The notes under the pieces are model-generated. The model was not told the origin of the DNA, did not search any database, and saw only the letters and a list, made by a program, of their open reading frames with translations. The position numbers and the translations under genes are program-made. A stretch of 6,982 nt of DNA from Proteobacteria bacterium UBA3588 (lineage in GTDB: Bacteria; Pseudomonadota; Gammaproteobacteria; Thiohalomonadales; Thiohalomonadaceae), in assembly GCA_002376325.1 (NCBI GenBank), contig DFMR01000153.1, positions 1 to 6,982 on the forward strand, given 5' to 3'. Every line of letters starts with the position of its first letter. The stretch's first letter is position 1. Below are positions 1 through 6,079 of the stretch, piece after piece.

Positions 1-135
1 ATCGGCGCCGTGATCGGCACGGTGGCCGTGACCCTGTATATGATGGGACGCGCCGCTACGCGTGAAGAGGCCGAAGCCCAAGCCAACGCCATGTGGCAAG
101 CTCGCAACAAGGGGCGCTTCCGCGCCGCCGCCTGA
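1..135 (+). CDS. dsrP: DsrP C-terminus (partial), NrfD-like membrane subunit of the Dsr complex
   Basis: Frame 1 is open from the window edge to a TGA at 133-135 and gives 44 residues. They begin with a hydrophobic stretch (IGAVIGTVAVTLYMM), read as the end of a last transmembrane helix, followed by a charged, Ala/Glu/Arg-rich tail that would lie in the cytoplasm. In A. vinosum dsrP directly precedes dsrN. DsrP is a polytopic quinone-interacting subunit of the DsrMKJOP complex, thought to exchange electrons between the membrane quinone pool and sulfur oxidation in the cytoplasm. The stop lies 7 bases before the dsrN start, so the two are surely one transcript. The assignment rests mainly on neighbourhood plus the membrane-helix/tail shape; the visible piece is too short for a family motif. 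Confidence 0.65.
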   Translation: MGAVIGTVAVTLYMMGRAATREEAEAQANAMWQARNKGRFRAAA

Positions 136-142
136 TCGTTCC

Positions 143-1522
143 ATGGCCCATCTGCTCATCGCCGCCGCGCACAAGTCCTCGGGCAAGACCACCGTCACGC
201 TCGGTTTGTGTGCGGCGCTTCGCCGCCGGGGATTGATCGTTCAGCCGTTCAAGAAGGGGCCGGACTATATCGACCCGATGTGGCTGAGTCGGGCCGCGGG
301 CCGGGATTGTCACAACCTCGATTTTCAGGTGATGAGCGACAGCGAGATCCGCTCGACCTTCGCGCGCCATGCGGGGGAGATCAGTATCGTCGAAGGCAAC
401 ATGGGCTTGTTCGACAGCATCGACGTCGAAGGCGAGTACAGCAACGCCGCCATGGCAGCCTTACTGCAGGCCCCGGTCGTCCTGGTGGTCAACGTCCTCG
501 GCATGACGCGCAGCGCAGCACCGCTGGTACTCGGCTTCCTGCAGTTCGACCCGCGTATTCGCATTGCCGGCGTCATCCTCAACAATGTCGCGGGCAAACG
601 CCACGAAGAGCGCCTGCGGCAGGTGTTCGAGCGCTATGTTGATGTTCCCCTGCTCGGCTGCATTCACCGCGACCCGGAGTTGGCCATCTCAGAACGCCAT
701 CTCGGCCTGATCCCCAGCAACGAGGCTGGCGAGGTCGAACGCAAACTCGACTATATCGCCGCCGCGGTGGGACGCCAGGTGGACCTGGACCAGCTGCTCG
801 CCATCGCCGACAGCGCCGCCGCCGTGAGCACTCCCCCCGCCGCCGCCGAGGCGGCGGCGGCGGGGCCGGCGGTACGTATCGGCATCGCCCGAGACGCCGC
901 CTTCGGCTTCTATTATGCCGGCGACCTGGAACAGCTCAGGCTGGCTGGCGCCGAGCTGGTCGAGTTCGATACCTTGCGGGACCGCCGCCTGCCGGCGGTG
1001 GACGGCCTGTTCATCGGCGGGGGCTTTCCCGAAACGCACATGGCCGCGCTGGAGAAGAATAGCGGCCTGCGCCACGAAATCCGCGCAGCCATCGAGGCGG
1101 GCATGCCCGCCTATGCGGAGTGCGGCGGCCTGATGTACCTCGCGCGTTCGATCCTGTGGGGCGATCAGCGGCGCGAAATGGTGGGGGTCATCCCCGGCGA
1201 TGCCGTGATGCACGACAAGCCGCAGGGCCGCGGTTACGTACGCTTGCGCGAACTGGACAGCCATCCATGGCCCAAAGCCCAGGTGCCGCAGGAGTTCAGC
1301 GCCCACGAATTTCACTACTCCATGCTTGAAAATCTGCCGTCAGGACTCACCTTTGCCTATGAGATGGCACGGGGTACCGGTGTGGACGGACGCCATGACG
1401 GCATCGTCTACAAAAACCTGGTAGCCAATTACGTCCACCTGCGCGATGTCGAGGGCTACCGCTGGGCCCGTCGTTTCGTGGATTTCGTGCGGGAGCGACG
1501 CGTCCAGGCCGGCGCGGCCTGA
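143..1522 (+). CDS. dsrN: DsrN, siroheme amidase (CobB/CbiA-family, glutamine-dependent)
   Basis: 459 residues, the usual length for CobB/CbiA (cobyrinate a,c-diamide synthase) proteins. Residues 5-20 hold the P-loop-like AAAHKSSGKTT of the ATP-binding synthetase domain, followed by FKKGPDYIDP and EGNMGLFDS, both family signatures. After an Ala-rich linker (about 228-243) comes the class I glutamine amidotransferase domain: IGGGFPE, the nucleophile in AECGGLMYL (Cys327), the EFSAHEFHYS segment and the catalytic-type His432 in NYVHL. Next to dsr genes the family member is DsrN, which in A. vinosum is thought to amidate siroheme to the siroamide prosthetic group of DsrAB, using glutamine and ATP. 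A GTG at 62 would extend the protein by 27 basic, Pro-rich residues and overlap dsrP by 74 bases; the ATG at 143 starts right at the conserved beta strand and is preferred, although no clear Shine-Dalgarno precedes it, which suggests coupling to dsrP. A true cobyrinate synthase is the alternative. Confidence 0.88.
   Translation: MAHLLIAAAHKSSGKTTVTLGLCAALRRRGLIVQPFKKGPDYIDPMWLSRAAGRDCHNLDFQVMSDSEIRSTFARHAGEISIVEGNMGLFDSIDVEGEYSNAAMAALLQAPVVLVVNVLGMTRSAAPLVLGFLQFDPRIRIAGVILNNVAGKRHEERLRQVFERYVDVPLLGCIHRDPELAISERHLGLIPSNEAGEVERKLDYIAAAVGRQVDLDQLLAIADSAAAVSTPPAAAEAAAAGPAVRIGIARDAAFGFYYAGDLEQLRLAGAELVEFDTLRDRRLPAVDGLFIGGGFPETHMAALEKNSGLRHEIRAAIEAGMPAYAECGGLMYLARSILWGDQRREMVGVIPGDAVMHDKPQGRGYVRLRELDSHPWPKAQVPQEFSAHEFHYSMLENLPSGLTFAYEMARGTGVDGRHDGIVYKNLVANYVHLRDVEGYRWARRFVDFVRERRVQAGAA
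835..865 (+). repeat. Perfect 13-bp GC inverted repeat inside dsrN linker
   Basis: Arms 835-847 (CCCCGCCGCCGCC) and 853-865 are exact reverse complements around a 5-base loop (GAGGC). It falls in the Pro/Ala linker between the synthetase and amidotransferase domains of DsrN. It may simply follow from Ala codons GCC and GCG in a low-complexity linker, but the mRNA could form a very stable stem. Confidence 0.6.
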
Positions 1523-1546
1523 TCTTCCTTCATAGCAGCACAACCG

Positions 1547-1552
1547 AAGAGG
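1547..1552 (+). promoter_or_regulatory. Shine-Dalgarno of dsrR
   Basis: AAGAGG seven bases before the ATG at 1560, within the 37-base gap after dsrN. It fixes the dsrR start and gives dsrR its own ribosome entry inside the dsr transcript. Confidence 0.6.
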
Positions 1553-1559
1553 TCCGATT

Positions 1560-1931
1560 ATGATCACAGTTACAACTGAAGCCGCCAAGCAGATCCGCCT
1601 CGCCGCCGAACAGAGCAACGTGGAAACACTGGCGTTGCGCCTGGCGGCCCGTCCCACCGAGTCTGGTGGACTGGAGTACGGTATGGGGTTTGATGAACCG
1701 CATGACGACGACCTGAGCATCACCACCGAGGGCATTGAGGTGGTGTTGGAGCCGCAATACGGCCCATTGCTCACGGGGACCGTGATTGATTTTGTGGAGA
1801 TCGAACCCGGCCAGTTCCACTTCATCTTCATGAATCCGAACGACCCGAACTATGCCCCTGCCGGTGGCGGCGGTTGCGGCAGCAGCAATGGCGGCGGTTG
1901 CGGCTGCGGGAGTGGCGGCTGTTCCAGCTGA
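1560..1931 (+). CDS. dsrR: DsrR, A-type Fe-S carrier-like protein with Gly/Cys tail
   Basis: 123 residues with the HesB/IscA fold pattern: an N-terminal ITVTTEAAKQI, a central RLAARPTESGGLEYGMGF corresponding to the IscA region around its first ligand Cys, then PGQFHFIFMNPNDPNY. Ser35 stands where IscA has Cys35, and the core (1-105) has no cysteine at all. That agrees with DsrR of A. vinosum, a cytoplasmic protein needed for proper dsr expression and sulfur oxidation that lacks the cluster-binding cysteines. Unlike what I recall of that protein, this one ends in about 20 Gly/Ser/Cys residues with Cys106, 114, 116 and 121, including CGCG. Position directly after dsrN matches the known order dsrN-dsrR. 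The stop at 1929-1931 ends the recognisable dsr cluster; no dsrS follows. A general Fe-S assembly protein is the alternative, made unlikely by the missing Cys35 and the context. Confidence 0.85.
   Translation: MITVTTEAAKQIRLAAEQSNVETLALRLAARPTESGGLEYGMGFDEPHDDDLSITTEGIEVVLEPQYGPLLTGTVIDFVEIEPGQFHFIFMNPNDPNYAPAGGGGCGSSNGGGCGCGSGGCSS
1866..1904 (+). repeat. 15-base direct repeat encoding the DsrR Gly/Cys octads
   Basis: GGCGGCGGTTGCGGC occurs exactly at 1866-1880 and 1890-1904, a 24-base (8-codon) period in frame. It encodes octads GGGCGSSN (103-110) and GGGCGCGS (111-118), followed by a shortened GGCSS. This suggests the cysteine tail grew by in-frame tandem duplication. Confidence 0.75.
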
Positions 1932-1991
1932 GCCGGCCCCGTCGGCCCCGTCGCGCGGCAGCGCCGACCGCTACCCCGACAAGGGCAGTAG

Positions 1992-2000
1992 TGTGATAAT
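1992..2000 (+). promoter_or_regulatory. Putative extended -10 promoter of the kinase-regulator-csiV unit
   Basis: TGTGATAAT matches an extended -10 (TGn plus GATAAT, 5 of 6 to TATAAT). It lies in an AT-rich island (about 1989-2035) that stands out in otherwise GC-rich DNA, 60 bases before the kinase ATG. No good -35 hexamer is found at 16-18 bases upstream, as is usual for extended -10 promoters. The 130-base gap 1932-2061 otherwise contains a tandem CGGCCCCGT pair (1934-1951) and an AGAGAGG (2034-2040) too far from the start to be an ideal ribosome site. Confidence 0.4.
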
Positions 2001-2061
2001 ATGCTTCGGTTATGACGCGATAAATTTCTGTTAAGAGAGGCGTGTTTCCGAGCATTGTCGA

Positions 2062-3717
2062 ATGATGCGCAAAGCCCACGAACTACAGGAAAGTGAACGC
2101 CTGCAGGGACTTGCAACATGGCTGTTGCCCCCCGCACCGGACTGGCGCCGTAAGCTGGCGGCGTTCAAACGCCATCACCTATGGGTTCCCATTCTCGGCC
2201 TGCTGTGCTGCCTGGCGTTGCTGGGTGTCGTCGGTTTCATCTCCTGGCGCGACCGCCACTGGTCGCCCCTGCTCCTCTCACTGCAACTGGTCACCATCCT
2301 CGGCACGCTGGGCTTCGGTGTTGCCCTGGTATTGGGCGTGCAGCGTCAACTGCTCGAACCGTTTACCGTGCTGCGCGACTGGGCGACACGGGTACGCAGC
2401 GGCAATCTGGCCGTGCGGCTGCCGGTCAACGGCGGCGACGAGTTCGATGAGTTGTCCGATGATCTCAACAATCTCGGTAACTCGCTCCAATCCCTATCGC
2501 AAAATCTCGACGCGGAAGTGCGGCGCCAGACGGAACATATCGCCCAGAAAACCCATTCGCTGCAAGTGCTGTACGACGTCGCCGCGAGCCTCAACGCCTC
2601 GCGCGATCTGAAGGACCTGCTCACACGCTTTCTCTACACCATGCGCGACATCGTCAATGCCAAGGCCGGAACGGTGCGGCTGCTCACCGACAACGATCAA
2701 ATGGAGCTGGTGGCCAGCATCGGCCTGGACGACGAGGTGGTGACCAACGAACGCATGGTCCCGGTCAAACGCTGTCTGTGCGGCAATGCGGTGGACGAAG
2801 GCGAAGTGCTGTTTCAGCAGGATCTGCTGCCCTGCCAGCAATTCGTCGGACGTCCGCTGTTGGACAATGACAATCTTGGTATGATCGCGGTACCGTTGCA
2901 GTATCGCGGCAAAAATCTCGGCGTCTATAACCTGTTTATCGACAAATCGGAGTTCGAGGCCCGCGACGAGGTCAAGGCGCTGTTCACCAGCATCGGACGC
3001 CACCTCGGCATGGCCATCGAGAAGGCACGCCTGGACAGCGAATCCAAGCGCCTCTCCATCATGCAGGAGCGCAATGCCCTGGCCCACGAGCTGCACGACT
3101 CGCTGGCCCAAACCCTGGCTTCGCTGCGCTTCCAGGTGAGTATGCTCAACACTACCCTGAGCGAAGACGGCGGGGCGGCTGCGGAGCGTGAAATCGAACA
3201 GTTGAAAAACGGTCTCGACGAGGCCTATACCGAGTTGCGCGAACTGCTGGCGCACTTCCGTGCCCCGATCGATGCCCGCGGCCTGCTGCCAGCAATCGAG
3301 GATATGGTGAGCCAGTTCCGCAAACAGACCGGTATTCACACCTTCCTGCAAAAGGAGTGGGACTCCACCCGCCTGCCGGCCAATATGGAGATGCAGGTTC
3401 TGCGCATCGTGCAGGAGTCCCTGGCCAACATCCGCAAGCACAGCCACGCGCAGAACGTGCGCATCATGTTGCGCTGTAACGCCGAAGGCAACTATCGCGT
3501 ACTGATCGAAGATGACGGCGTCGGCATGCGGGAGCCGGCGTTTTCCGGACACCCGGGCGAACATATCGGGCTCTCTATCATGCAGGAGCGCGCCCGTTAT
3601 GTCGGGGGCGAATTGCGCATCGAAAGCGAGGAAGGCGAAGGCACTCGCGTGCTACTCACCTTCCGCTATCCCGATCCTAAACAAAACAGAGAACAACAGC
3701 GGTTTGCGCTCATTTGA
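2062..3717 (+). CDS. NarX-like GAF sensor histidine kinase lacking a periplasmic P-box domain
   Basis: 551 residues. Order of parts: a cytoplasmic N-terminus; TM1 (about 41-60); an outside loop of only about 8 residues (WRDRHWSP); TM2 (about 69-93); HAMP (about 95-147); a linker coiled coil (148-165); GAF (about 165-320); HisKA_3 with HELHDSLAQ, phosphoacceptor His345; and HATPase with Asn456 (N box, LANIRKHS), DDGVGM (484-489) and GLSIMQERA (503-511). This is the NarX/NarQ-type layout, and the partner gene is a NarL-like regulator. NarX senses nitrate/nitrite in the periplasm through its P-box between the two TMs; here that domain is absent, so nitrate sensing by this route is not possible. 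The GAF carries CLCG (Cys238, Cys240) and Cys258, resembling the cysteine cluster in the central module of NarX relatives and a possible redox or metal site. The ATG at 2062 is chosen, with a second ATG at 2065; the Shine-Dalgarno is weak. It is the first gene of the operon. Confidence 0.85.
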   Translation: MMRKAHELQESERLQGLATWLLPPAPDWRRKLAAFKRHHLWVPILGLLCCLALLGVVGFISWRDRHWSPLLLSLQLVTILGTLGFGVALVLGVQRQLLEPFTVLRDWATRVRSGNLAVRLPVNGGDEFDELSDDLNNLGNSLQSLSQNLDAEVRRQTEHIAQKTHSLQVLYDVAASLNASRDLKDLLTRFLYTMRDIVNAKAGTVRLLTDNDQMELVASIGLDDEVVTNERMVPVKRCLCGNAVDEGEVLFQQDLLPCQQFVGRPLLDNDNLGMIAVPLQYRGKNLGVYNLFIDKSEFEARDEVKALFTSIGRHLGMAIEKARLDSESKRLSIMQERNALAHELHDSLAQTLASLRFQVSMLNTTLSEDGGAAAEREIEQLKNGLDEAYTELRELLAHFRAPIDARGLLPAIEDMVSQFRKQTGIHTFLQKEWDSTRLPANMEMQVLRIVQESLANIRKHSHAQNVRIMLRCNAEGNYRVLIEDDGVGMREPAFSGHPGEHIGLSIMQERARYVGGELRIESEEGEGTRVLLTFRYPDPKQNREQQRFALI

Positions 3718-4373
3718 TGAATATGCGTGTACTCCTTATTGACGACCATACCCTGTTCCGCAGTGGCTTGGAGACTTTGCTTGAACGCCATAATATCGAG
3801 GTGGTCGCCGCCACCGGCGATGGCCGCGAAGGCATGCACTTGGCGCTCGAAATCAATCCCGATATTGTTCTGCTGGACATGCGCATGCCGGACATGAACG
3901 GCTTGGAGGTGCTGCGCGCCCTGCGCAGCGCCGGGATGAAAATCCCGATCGTGATGCTCACTACCAGTAACGAAGAACGCGATCTTGTAGAATGTCTGCG
4001 CAACGGTGCACAGGGCTATCTGCTCAAAGACATGGAGCCGGATGAACTGGTCAACGCGTTACGCGACATCCAGGCGGGCCGGACGGTCGTGGCGCCGGAG
4101 CTTGCCGGTGTACTGGCGCGCGTGGTGCAGGGGGAAAGCATTGAAGCCGACCGGCAGGAGACGCCCTTTTCCGAGCTGACGCCGCGCGAGCTGGAAATTC
4201 TGTGTCTGCTGGCCGAAGGACAGAGCAACAAGGTCATCGCCCGCAACCTGGGAATATCCGACGGTACGGTTAAGTTGCACGTCAAGGCGGTATTGCGCAA
4301 ACTCAACGTCCATTCCCGCGTGGAAGCGGCCGTGATGGCCGTGGAAAAAAATCTCTGTCAAAAGGAAGCCTGA
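3717..4373 (+). CDS. NarL/FixJ-type response regulator (LuxR-family HTH)
   Basis: 218 residues from the ATG at 3717, which shares its A with the TGA of the kinase gene (TGATG). A TTG at 3714 and an ATG at 3723 are alternative starts. The receiver domain (about 1-120) shows the acidic pair Asp9-Asp10, the phosphoacceptor Asp54 in VLLDMRMPD, Thr82/Thr83 and Lys104 in GYLLKDMEP, so it looks fully functional. The LuxR-type HTH (about 151-212) reads ELTPRELEIL, then NKVIARNLGIS and TVKLHVKAVLRKL, close to E. coli NarL, with SRVEAAV just after the recognition helix. It should be phosphorylated by the preceding kinase and bind DNA as a dimer. Targets cannot be read from the sequence; the divergence-free position after dsrPNR makes dsr genes or its own operon reasonable guesses. 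Calling it narL outright is avoided because the kinase has no nitrate sensor. Confidence 0.9.
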   Translation: MNMRVLLIDDHTLFRSGLETLLERHNIEVVAATGDGREGMHLALEINPDIVLLDMRMPDMNGLEVLRALRSAGMKIPIVMLTTSNEERDLVECLRNGAQGYLLKDMEPDELVNALRDIQAGRTVVAPELAGVLARVVQGESIEADRQETPFSELTPRELEILCLLAEGQSNKVIARNLGISDGTVKLHVKAVLRKLNVHSRVEAAVMAVEKNLCQKEA

Positions 4374-5185
4374 TGAACAAGTTTGCCTGGTCCAGCCCGC
4401 GATGGCTGCTCTTGGTCATATTTTGCCTTGCCGGTGTTCTGCCCGCCTATGCGGCCGATCAGGACCAGTGGTACAACGTCGAACTTATTGTGTTTTCCCA
4501 GCGTCATCCCGACGCCGGCAATGAAACCTGGCCGGATAATCCGGGCTCGCCCGACTTGACCGACGCCCAGGAGATCCCGACCACTGCTGTTCCCAACGCG
4601 CAGCTGCAACCGCTGCCGCCGGATCAGTTCAAGCTGCAGGCGGAGGAACAAAAGCTGGCAGAAAACGGTAACTACGAGGTCTTGCTGCACACCGGCTGGC
4701 GCCAGCTCGGCGTACCGCGCGAAAAGGGGATACCGGTGCATGTCCACACCACCGCCCCGGCAACAACGGACACCGCCGCAGCCGCCGCGCCCGCGGCACT
4801 GCCGCCCCCACGCCTCGATGGCGTGGTTGAACTGACCGTATTGCGCTACCTGCATCTGGACGTCGATCTGCTGTTCAGGGGCCAAGCGCTCACCTCTACC
4901 AACAGCGTCTCCGACTTTTTCGCTGTGGCACCGGCCAAGCCATCGGTTCCCATCTATCGGTTGCAGGAATCACGGCGCATGCGCAGCAACCAGCTGCACT
5001 ACTTCGACCATCCCATGTTCGGCGTCATCGCGCTGGTGACGCCATATACTCCGCCGGTCGCGACACCGGCGGCACCGACGTCGACGCCGCCGGCTGTGCC
5101 AACCCCCGCCGCGCCAGTCGTATCGAAACCGCAGGCGCCAACCGCCAACGGCAACGACGCAACAGGCATTATTCAGCGCAATTGA
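4373..5185 (+). CDS. csiV: CsiV-like exported protein (peptidoglycan-associated family)
   Basis: 270 residues. The N-terminus is a typical Sec signal peptide: a basic start, a hydrophobic core (WLLLVIFCLAGVLPA) and cleavage expected after AYA (residue 27). The mature protein begins with the family hallmark WYNVELIVFSQ (33-43). Further family-like segments are HTGWRQLG, the VVELTVLRYLHLDVDLLF strand and YRLQESRRMRSNQLHYFDHP (from 195), ending near LVTPY. CsiV of Vibrio is a periplasmic peptidoglycan-binding protein needed for cell-shape integrity in the presence of D-amino acids. Two low-complexity regions, an Ala/Thr/Pro linker (126-146) and a Pro/Ala/Thr C-terminal tail (224-270), could reach through the cell wall. 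The ATG overlaps the regulator stop (TGATG), and AAAGGAAG at 4361-4368 is a good Shine-Dalgarno. The TGA is inside the following hairpin. Family assignment is confident, exact function less so. Confidence 0.8.
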   Translation: MNKFAWSSPRWLLLVIFCLAGVLPAYAADQDQWYNVELIVFSQRHPDAGNETWPDNPGSPDLTDAQEIPTTAVPNAQLQPLPPDQFKLQAEEQKLAENGNYEVLLHTGWRQLGVPREKGIPVHVHTTAPATTDTAAAAAPAALPPPRLDGVVELTVLRYLHLDVDLLFRGQALTSTNSVSDFFAVAPAKPSVPIYRLQESRRMRSNQLHYFDHPMFGVIALVTPYTPPVATPAAPTSTPPAVPTPAAPVVSKPQAPTANGNDATGIIQRN

Positions 5186-5225
5186 GTGCGTGGTGCCGCG
5201 GTCAAATCCGCGGCACCACGCACTC
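5184..5225. terminator. Perfect 18-bp hairpin shared by convergent csiV and mtnP (likely bidirectional terminator)
   Basis: Arms 5184-5201 (GAGTGCGTGGTGCCGCGG) and 5208-5225 are perfect reverse complements around the loop TCAAAT. The csiV TGA (5183-5185) overlaps the left arm, and the minus-strand phosphorylase stop (5202-5204) lies in the loop, so the right arm encodes the last codons of that enzyme. Neither side has a clear T-run, so it fits a bidirectional, U-tract-poor terminator or an mRNA 3'-end stabiliser better than a textbook intrinsic terminator. Confidence 0.7.
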
Positions 5226-5942
5226 CAGCAGTGCGCGCACCTTGTCCATCCCGCTGGTGAGATTGTGCTCGATCTCCTCCATGGTGATCGCGCCGACGCC
5301 GCGACCAGCGGCCATGTTCGCTACCACGGCACAGCACGCATAGCAGACACCGAGTTCGCGCGCCAATGCCGCTTCCGGCATGCCGGTCATGCCCACCAGG
5401 TCGCAGCCGTCACGCTCAAGCTTGTCTATCTCTGCCGCCGTCTCCAGGCGCGGCCCTTGAGTGGCGGCATAGACGCCCTCCTCCACCACCGGCAAATGGA
5501 TTGCGCGTGCGCCGTCGATAAGCACTTGGCGCAGTTCCTCGCAGTAAGGAGTGGTGAAATCGATATGGGTAACGTGGGTCAACCCCTCTTCAAAGTAAGT
5601 GTTGATGCGATTCCAGGTGTAATCGATGAGCTGATGGGGAAAGACGATGTGACCGGGCAGCAAGTCGGAACGAATGCCGCCGACCGCGTTGACGGCGATG
5701 ATCCGCTCGGCGCCCGCCGCCTGCAATGCCCAAAGATTGGCACGGTAATTCACCTTGTGCGGCGGGATGGTATGACCGTAACCGTGGCGCGCAAGAAACA
5801 TGATCTCTTTGCCGCCGATGGAACCGTGGGTCAGCGGTCCCGACGGTTCGCCATATGGAGTGTGCACCACCTCGCGGTTGATGATCTCCAGATTCTTCAG
5901 TGAGGTCAGGCCGGTGCCGCCGATGATTGCCAGTTTTGCCAT
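5202..5942 (-). CDS. mtnP: S-methyl-5'-thioinosine phosphorylase (MTAP/PNP family)
   Basis: 246 residues. The phosphate-binding GGTGLTSL (8-15), FLARHGYGH, the PPHKVNYRANLWAL segment, NAVGGI, TQGPRLETAAEI and GMTGMPEAALARELG place it in the MTAP/PNP-2 family, and the whole pattern closely resembles Pseudomonas aeruginosa MTIP (PA3004), which cleaves methylthioinosine with phosphate to hypoxanthine and methylthioribose-1-phosphate. Asn209 in VVANMAAG stands where adenosine-type MTAPs have an Asp, which in this family favours 6-oxopurines; that supports MTIP over MTA phosphorylase. The ATG at 5942 starts directly at the first conserved strand; a TTG at 5966 would add 8 residues (LLGLNRN region) and is less likely. 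The gene lies downstream of hpt on the same strand; hypoxanthine made here is the Hpt substrate. Its 3' end is built into the hairpin shared with csiV. Annotation pipelines may call it MTA phosphorylase. Confidence 0.88.
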   Translation of the reverse strand: MAKLAIIGGTGLTSLKNLEIINREVVHTPYGEPSGPLTHGSIGGKEIMFLARHGYGHTIPPHKVNYRANLWALQAAGAERIIAVNAVGGIRSDLLPGHIVFPHQLIDYTWNRINTYFEEGLTHVTHIDFTTPYCEELRQVLIDGARAIHLPVVEEGVYAATQGPRLETAAEIDKLERDGCDLVGMTGMPEAALARELGVCYACCAVVANMAAGRGVGAITMEEIEHNLTSGMDKVRALLECVVPRI

Positions 5943-5967
5943 GTTTCTATTGAGTCCTAAAAGCAAT

Positions 5968-6072
5968 TAACCACGGGGAACACGGGGAGCACGGTGTGTA
6001 TGTAGCGCTAACACAGGTATTGGTTTGATATGCCATCATGAACCCCTGTGTTCCCCGTGCCCCCCGTGGTTA
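5968..6072. repeat. Imperfect inverted repeat of CACGGGG-type 9-base units between hpt and mtnP
   Basis: Left arm 5968-5996 and right arm 6044-6072 pair over 24 of 29 positions around a 47-base spacer. Each arm is itself a short tandem array: CACGGGGAA, CACGGGGAG and CACGGTG on the left; on the minus strand of the right arm CACGGGGGG, CACGGGGAA and a degraded third unit. Such 'CACGGGGAA' arrays are familiar as intergenic repeats in many bacterial genomes. The element fills most of the 137-base gap 5943-6079 and would form a long stem in the hpt-mtnP transcript. Confidence 0.7.
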
Positions 6073-6079
6073 TGTTTTA

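Noticed and set aside
62..142. N-terminal extension of DsrN from a GTG at 62
   Set aside because: It would overlap dsrP by 74 bases and add a basic, Pro-rich segment unlike the family; the ATG at 143 starts at the conserved first strand.
1941..1968. Possible terminator after dsrR (GTCGGC paired with GCCGAC)
   Set aside because: Only 6 bp with a 16-base loop and no T-run; pairing of this size is expected by chance in such GC-rich DNA.
1972..1978. NarL-type heptamer (TACCCCG) upstream of the kinase
   Set aside because: A single imperfect match to TACYYMT with no paired site; not above chance.
2494..3564. 356-codon minus-strand ORF inside the kinase gene
   Set aside because: Antisense shadow produced by codon bias of the kinase frame; the plus frame carries all kinase motifs.
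5190..5903. 237-codon plus-strand ORF opposite the phosphorylase gene
   Set aside because: It is an antisense shadow of a gene with full family motifs; its translation shows no recognisable domain.
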